Part shown: one piece after another, positions 58,818 through 64,000 of the stretch
Layout of the letters: the number at the start of each line of letters is the position of its first letter
How positions within the stretch are numbered: the stretch's first letter is position 1
Position numbers and translations under genes: made by a program
The notes under the pieces: generated by a model
Told to the model about the DNA's origin: nothing
The model's input: only the letters and a program-made list of their open reading frames with translations
Databases searched by the model: none
Origin: Pestalotiopsis fici W106-1
Lineage: Eukaryota > Ascomycota > Sordariomycetes > Amphisphaeriales > Sporocadaceae
NCBI RefSeq assembly: GCF_000516985.1
Contig: NW_006917094.1
Coordinates: forward strand, 4,295,833-4,359,832
Reading direction: 5' to 3'
Length of the DNA stretch: 64,000 nt

Positions 58818-60903
58818 TTCGCCCTGCGATTATTGGTTATGATGCCGTGAGTGGTCAGAAATGTGGATGCTCGATGTATCGGGAAGTCCTGCTTGCAGGC
58901 TCTGAAGGCTGTGCGAAGCTGCAAAGTTTCTGCCAAGAGCTGCTGATGGTAGACTGACCAAACTGCAAGGCGGAACGGTGGTTCTCGTGAGTCCTCACAG
59001 ACAGCTCCTAGTACTTCTCTTGGCGACAGGCACTGAGAAAGGGGCTGGCAAGGTTTTTCGATTTCCAAGAATATTTTCGGTCGATGAAAGATGTCGTGAG
59101 AGCTGTTTTCTTGAGCCAGATTTGCCAGGCACAACACAAGGATGTTGGGCGATAGAAGGTAAAAGTATAATGAAGATAAATGTAGTGTGCTTGTTCTGGC
59201 GAGAATGAAACTTGGTTGCATCGGAACAAGAAGTTCTGAAATGAGTCGAGCCTGCCGTGTCCTGAGCATTCAGATTCCAAGGAAGTTGTTCCTCATCGCG
59301 TCTTCATGGACTGGGGAGCCTGAGACTCGTTCAGTTTATAGGGGATTGAGCCACTAGAGCCATCTGTGCCTGAAGAGCTGGCAAGGAACCAGCGAAATGC
59401 ATCGAGTCGATTCCAAGACATCCTATTCTATGTCTAAGGATTCGATCTCAGGCTTTGGTAGATTTGATCAAAGAGACTTTTGTGAAGAGAACTCGAAAGC
59501 ATACTGTTTCAAACATGCCAGCATCAATCCGCAATGCTTCTTTCGAAACCTCAAGACTTCCAGAACAGCCTAAGCCTCAGCTTTGAGAGGCATCGCGTCG
59601 AAAGGGAGTTTGTGACCAAGGATAGGCAACGCACGAAAAATTTGACGACTAGAAAGCTTGCCCCAGGGAAAGGTGCTTTGTGGGAGACAATACTTTGAAG
59701 CTCAGATGGCGTTGCCTCGGCAGTGTGCTGTCGTCGTTGTGGGCCTTATGATTTCTGGTTGCATGTAAAACTGTGGTCACAAAACCACAAAATTCCAGCA
59801 CGTAGCCGTTCGCGAAAGCGCGGGCTGGGGGACCGACTCCAAGCTGCTTCATGGCAGGGGGAAGCATCGACAAATGAATCCATCACAAAGGATGTCATTC
59901 TAGGAGGATATGAATATGCAGACATCACACACATACATAATTCTACAAGCACTCCAAGGCAAGAAACGTTTAGTTGCGCGCCAGTAGCACCAATCGGTAG
60001 GATGCGAGCTGTGATTTCTACTATTTGGCACGATCTTGCTGAACATTGACACATCCGATTCGAACATTGCGCCGAAGGCTAATTCGACAATCCAGGGTGC
60101 CGACGAGGATTCAGTAATGGCTATTCGAGAGAATCTAAGCTAGGGCGTACTTGTGCAACAACGTGTTCAAAACGGTGAATTTAGGACTATGTCGAGTCTT
60201 TTAAGAAATAAATGGGTGTCCACTTGGATACCGTGTGGATTATCTGGGAACGTCTGAAGCTTTGTGTTGAGCTGGAGTGTCGGCCAAAGACAGTCTTGGT
60301 GTGAACAAAGACTCTCGAGCCCGTGAGATCTCCAACTAGTTCATAGACACTATTGAGTTGATGATAGTTTTTCGCATAAGCTTCTTAGATATGCGCATGT
60401 TACCCACTAATTTCTGTCGTTTACTATGCACAGAGTACCTTGCAAGTTGCAAGAGTCAAAATGTTCATCAACTCCACAAATTGTGTAGATATCCAGGGGA
60501 ATAAAATACGGAAAGAGATAAGGGAAACCCACCTATATACTTATAGACCTCATCTGTAACTAATTTGCCTAGTTAATTGGTGCTTGATGAACTGTGTAAG
60601 CAGGAAGTGACCCATGTAAGCACACAGTCGATACTCACAGATATGTGGAGTATAGAATCCCAAGTTGGCAAGACATCAATGGAGTGACTCCGCAATCATT
60701 CCAGGCGATGACTAGTTTGACCTCTGGCTCAACCGAGCGCCAGTCAGCAGCCCATGCAACAACATGCAGTATGCATGCTTACTCCGCCTAGTCAAAGGTG
60801 CCACAGGTAATCGGAATTCGGACATGTACCACGTCGGAACCATTTTCAAATCCAATTGTTCTTCCGTACAGCGCAGACCACCAAAGAAGAGAGAGGCAAA
60901 GTC
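58818..60903. other. divergent intergenic region, 2.1 kb
   Basis: Lies between the C2H2 5' exon and the hydrolase start. A minus-strand acceptor-like TCGCAG lies 4 nt before the ATG at 58817, suggesting a 5' UTR intron. No other gene is supported. Confidence 0.45.
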
Positions 60904-62007
60904 ATGTCTCGGCTACCAAAGACAAAAGAGGAAATCTTGGCCACGGGTGTCATTGACCCCGAGTTCAAAAAAGTGATTGAAAAGACGCCAGTGCCTCGAG
61001 GCGCATTCTATCAGCTCAGCGATCTAAAGGAAATCAATGAGCTGTCACTGCCATGGACCCAAAAGAGGCTGGCAGCGAGCCGACCGCCGAATCTCGCAGA
61101 GCATGAGCGCTACATCACCATGAAAGAAGGCCATCGGCTGCGGCTGCTAATCAGCCACCGAGCCAACCTTGGCCCCGAGGCACGCTGTCCCCTCGTTGTA
61201 ATGTTCCACGGCGGCGGCCACTGCGTCGGGAACCCCGAGTCCCAGGTGCCTCTGGCGCGCCGTCTAGCGCTCGAGCACAATGCCGTCGTGGTGCTGCCGA
61301 CCTATCGCCTCGCCCCGGCGGACCCGTTCCCGGCGTCCATCCACGACGCGTGGGCCACGGTCCGCCGCTTGGCAGCCGAGACGCAGAAGCCGCAGGACCC
61401 GGCGGCGCCTCTCTTGCCGCGCCAGTGCGATGCGTCTCGCGGCTTCATTGTCGCCGGGACCAGCGCCGGCGCCAATCTGGCGGCCTCAATTGCGCATCTG
61501 GCCCGGGACGAGAAGCTCGATCCGCCGCTGACGGGCCAGATGCTGGTGGCCGGCACCTATATCAGCCACAAGCACATTCCAAAGCGTTATCGGCCTTATT
61601 ATCTGGCTCGGGAACAGAACAAGGACGCTCCCGTGTTTGACCTTGATCTCAGCGAGATGTTTCAGAGTGCCTTTCAGCCAGACCATGAATCGCCACTCTG
61701 GGCCATCTTTGACCAGCATGATCCCAGGGACGAGAATTATGAGGACTCTGAAGACCCAGGGGTCAAGTACGGACACATGGACCTGCCGCCCGCGTACTTT
61801 CAAATCTGCGGGCTGGACCCTGGGCGTGATGATAACTTGATCTATGAGCGGGTGCTCAGAGAAGAGTGTAGAATTGACACAAAAGCCGATATCTATCCTG
61901 GATATCCTCATGTTTGGTGGTCGAATTTTCCGGAACTTGAAGCATCCAAGAAGAGAGACGACGACGCTGTTCTTGGTGTAAAGTGGCTACTTGGGTTCAG
62001 TAGTTGA
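60904..62007 (+). CDS. alpha/beta-hydrolase, hormone-sensitive-lipase type
   Basis: One exon of 367 aa; the ATG at 60904 is the first in frame (the open frame extends upstream only through non-ATG codons). VVMFHGGGHCVG carries the HGGG oxyanion-hole motif, and FIVAGTSAGANLAASIAHLA has the nucleophile Ser in GTSAG (about residue 192). Catalytic acid and base candidates are Asp in ICGLDPGRDD and His in YPGYPHVWW near the C-terminus. No signal peptide, so cytosolic. This family hydrolyses small esters, including secondary metabolites and xenobiotics. It converges on a P450 gene 275 nt away, which hints at shared metabolism. The coding GC is noticeably higher in the middle of the gene (about 61.2-61.6 kb) than in the flanks. 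Confidence 0.9.
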   Translation: MSRLPKTKEEILATGVIDPEFKKVIEKTPVPRGAFYQLSDLKEINELSLPWTQKRLAASRPPNLAEHERYITMKEGHRLRLLISHRANLGPEARCPLVVMFHGGGHCVGNPESQVPLARRLALEHNAVVVLPTYRLAPADPFPASIHDAWATVRRLAAETQKPQDPAAPLLPRQCDASRGFIVAGTSAGANLAASIAHLARDEKLDPPLTGQMLVAGTYISHKHIPKRYRPYYLAREQNKDAPVFDLDLSEMFQSAFQPDHESPLWAIFDQHDPRDENYEDSEDPGVKYGHMDLPPAYFQICGLDPGRDDNLIYERVLREECRIDTKADIYPGYPHVWWSNFPELEASKKRDDDAVLGVKWLLGFSS

Positions 62008-62282
62008 GCACATGGTCTTTCCAGGGATGAATTACATGACGATGCAATTTCTTGAACCATATCACCTACATATTCTAGGTTTTGCGTAGACGGCACGCAT
62101 GACATCTTTGACTTTTACCTGAGTCGGTGGAAAGAAGAGATCTGAAAGAGTGAGGTGATGGAAGAGTCTGAGTTGATTTTATCAAGCTACAAAGAAATGT
62201 GTTCAAGATCTATCTAGGTAATATACAGCCGGTGACCTTTGATGAGTACCCTCCACCTCAGTATGACAGGTCTATTATTCCA

Positions 62283-64000
62283 CTATTTGCCACGAATCAA
62301 GTCCATACCCTGTGGACGATATCTGATGCGCATCTCGATAAAAGGGTCGCCTACCAATGTGAACCCATGCTCGAAAACTCGGTGACTCGACCCTTCCGGC
62401 AAAACCCAATCGTATTGCAAAATGATAATGATGAGCAGGATTTTAAGCTCATTTGCAGCAAAGAAACGTCCTGGACAGGCGTGGAGCCCGTGACCAAATG
62501 CCAGGTGATTGGGACCAGTGGAAACGAGTTGAGAGATATTCTGTTTTCCGGGCTCTTCACGCATCTTGTAAAACCGATAGGGATCCCATTTCTCTGGGTG
62601 CGTATGGACTTGTTCATCCCACATTCGGTGAGACGAAACCGCCAAGCCGCTGTTGGCAGGAATCACGGTGCCGTCAGAAAGCTTGATATCCTCGAGAGCC
62701 AGCCGGGTCATTGAAACTAGATTAAAAGAAAAACTCAATCAGCTCGTTGTTGTCATCGATATGACGGCGAGTACCTACCCATCTCTGTGGGCTTCATGCG
62801 CTGACTTTCCTTCAGCACACTGTCGAGCAGCTTCATATTGTATAATGAATTCTTTTGCCACCCCGTCTCTCGAAGATTGGAAATGATCTCTTCCCGTAGA
62901 GGCACCAGTATATCCTGGTTTAGGGCAATTCTCGTCAGAGCCTGGCAAAGTAGGTCGGTCGTAGTATGAATGGCCGCGAGCGACAGCCCCAGTTGTGCGG
63001 CGGCCGGATCATACGAGACACCCTTGGCAGCCTGTTCAAGCCACTCAATGGCGTCGTCGAAGCGAGGCATCTCTTTTCCCTGAGCCCTGTGCTGTTCCTT
63101 GAGTTCCCGTCGCTTGTGCAGGGTGGCATTGATGACCTGGCGAGCCTCCTTGACCTGCTTTCGGAGGTTGCGACACTTGGGCAAGAACCAGTGCACGAGA
63201 GGTCGTAGCAATGACGGCCACATGCGCAGCTCTTCGGCGGCTTCAAAGCCGTTGACGGTGTATTCGCGGGTGATGCGAAGCCATCCTTCGTGGCGGCAGA
63301 GCTCGGTGCCAAGAAAGGCTCGTGATGAAACTTGGGCCACGATTCGGAGCACCACTTCTTTCATTGGGACAGTATGCCACTCTGTCGTTTGTAAGCATAT
63401 GATCTAGTTGTACATTCTATATTACTTGCCAGTGTCTTTTGTGAAGTACTTGTCTAGAGATAGAATTGTCTCTTCCGCCAGAGGTTCGGTAATTTTGTCT
63501 ATCACTTGTTAGCCATGATCTTGCAGTACAAAATGCAGGAGCTTATACTCAATAACTTTGTCAAGTCTTTTGTAATGATCATCTGGGCCAGGTTCTTTCC
63601 GCTTGTACCCTCACGGAAGCCATCAAACCCAGGTAGATGGGCATGGAATGACTGTGCAAAAGTGAGCTCGTGATGGTCCAGTGAGCGACAATTCGGACAT
63701 ACCTTGAAAGTCCATTTCGCAAAATCAAGACGCTTGTCATTCCGAATCTCTTGAGCCAGATGTGGAGGCAATACAATGACGTTGCCGACGTCTCCAATCA
63801 GGCGGGCTGGTTTATCTGGATTCGCTTTGAACCAAGTACGGAGTAGGTTGCCTCCATTTTGTACAAACTCGGTTTTGGCTCGTTTGTCCGAAGTCTCGAA
63901 GGCTTTCCTTGGATTGAGCAATGGAATGCTGGAGGTATCAATCTGCTGAAAAATGAACACAGCCAAAATGGAGGTAATGATGCACAAGATTGAAGTTGAT
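62283..64000 (-). CDS. cytochrome P450 (5' end beyond window; apparent frameshift)
   Basis: Exons visible: 64000..63703 (continuing off the window), 63651..63549, 63499..63430, 63381..62779 and 62716..62283. An N-terminal hydrophobic anchor segment is entering from the edge without an ATG. P450 signatures: an I-helix region LSLAAIHTTTDLL, the ExxR motif KESQR, a PERF-like region WDPYRFYKMRE, and heme loop FGHGLHACPGRFFAANE with the Cys ligand. It resembles ascomycete ent-kaurene-oxidase-like P450s. Near 63480 the frame of DLTKLLNKITEPL does not continue into AEETILSLDKYFTKDT: one extra base is present, so the gene is broken unless this is a sequence error. The intron at 63429-63382 has a GC donor (GCAAGT). 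The first intron (51 nt) has no stop and is a multiple of three. Confidence 0.8.

Overview
This window looks like the nuclear genome of a filamentous ascomycete, probably a Sordariomycete and plausibly Hypocreales. Genes are split by short introns (about 45-100 nt) with GT(A/G)(A/C)GT donors and CTAAC/CTGAC-like branch points. There is a fungal-type intron-containing tRNA-Phe, and the gene content is fungal: DFG5/DCW1-type GH76 enzymes, a sedolisin, LST8, a SCY1-like pseudokinase and a class of P450 common in these fungi. All spliced models below were built by hand. For each, total exon length divides by three and phases match across every junction, except where stated.

Layout. 0.3-2.3 kb: MOSC/flavodoxin-reductase-like fusion (-). 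4.1-8.6 kb: SNF2-family ATPase with a SUMO-motif-rich tail (+). 9.5-11.1 kb: GH76 cell-wall enzyme (-). 13.1-14.9 kb: MFS carrier (-). 15.5-16.2 kb: MYND-finger protein (+). 16.4-18.8 kb: secreted sedolisin (-). 18.8-29 kb is gene-poor and accessory-looking except for LST8 (25.6-26.9 kb). It holds two related ~90-residue proteins with CxxCGG motifs and basic Ser-rich tails (22.4 and 24.1 kb), and two divergently transcribed, intron-split, secreted cysteine-rich peptides (27.7 and 28.7 kb), one with a knottin-like C-C-CC-C-C spacing. 29.7-32.1 kb: SCY1-like protein (-). 32.6-34.2 kb: secreted berberine-bridge-type flavoenzyme (-). 35.5-36.7 kb: homoserine kinase (-). 38.2-39.1 kb: 2OG-Fe(II) oxygenase (+). 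40.0-41.6 kb: second GH76 gene, with a 9-nt microexon (-). 44.3-46.2 kb: Rieske/AIF3-like oxidoreductase (+). 46.3-48.2 kb: Dal5-like MFS carrier (-). 49.1 kb: tRNA-Phe(GAA) (-). 52.1-54.7 kb: coiled-coil protein (+). 56.0-58.8 kb: C2H2 zinc-finger protein (-). 60.9-62.0 kb: alpha/beta hydrolase (+), convergent with a P450 at 62.3 kb to the window edge (-) that carries an apparent frameshift.

Functionally the window mixes housekeeping genes (TOR subunit LST8, threonine synthesis, tRNA, SCY1-like trafficking/tRNA factor, chromatin ATPase) with surface and secreted functions (two GPI-type GH76 enzymes, sedolisin, flavoenzyme, cysteine-rich peptides) and transport or detoxification genes (MOSC reductase, two MFS carriers, P450/hydrolase). 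I see no multigene biosynthetic cluster, no intact transposon and no CRISPR. The most novel material is in the small genes of the 22-29 kb stretch.
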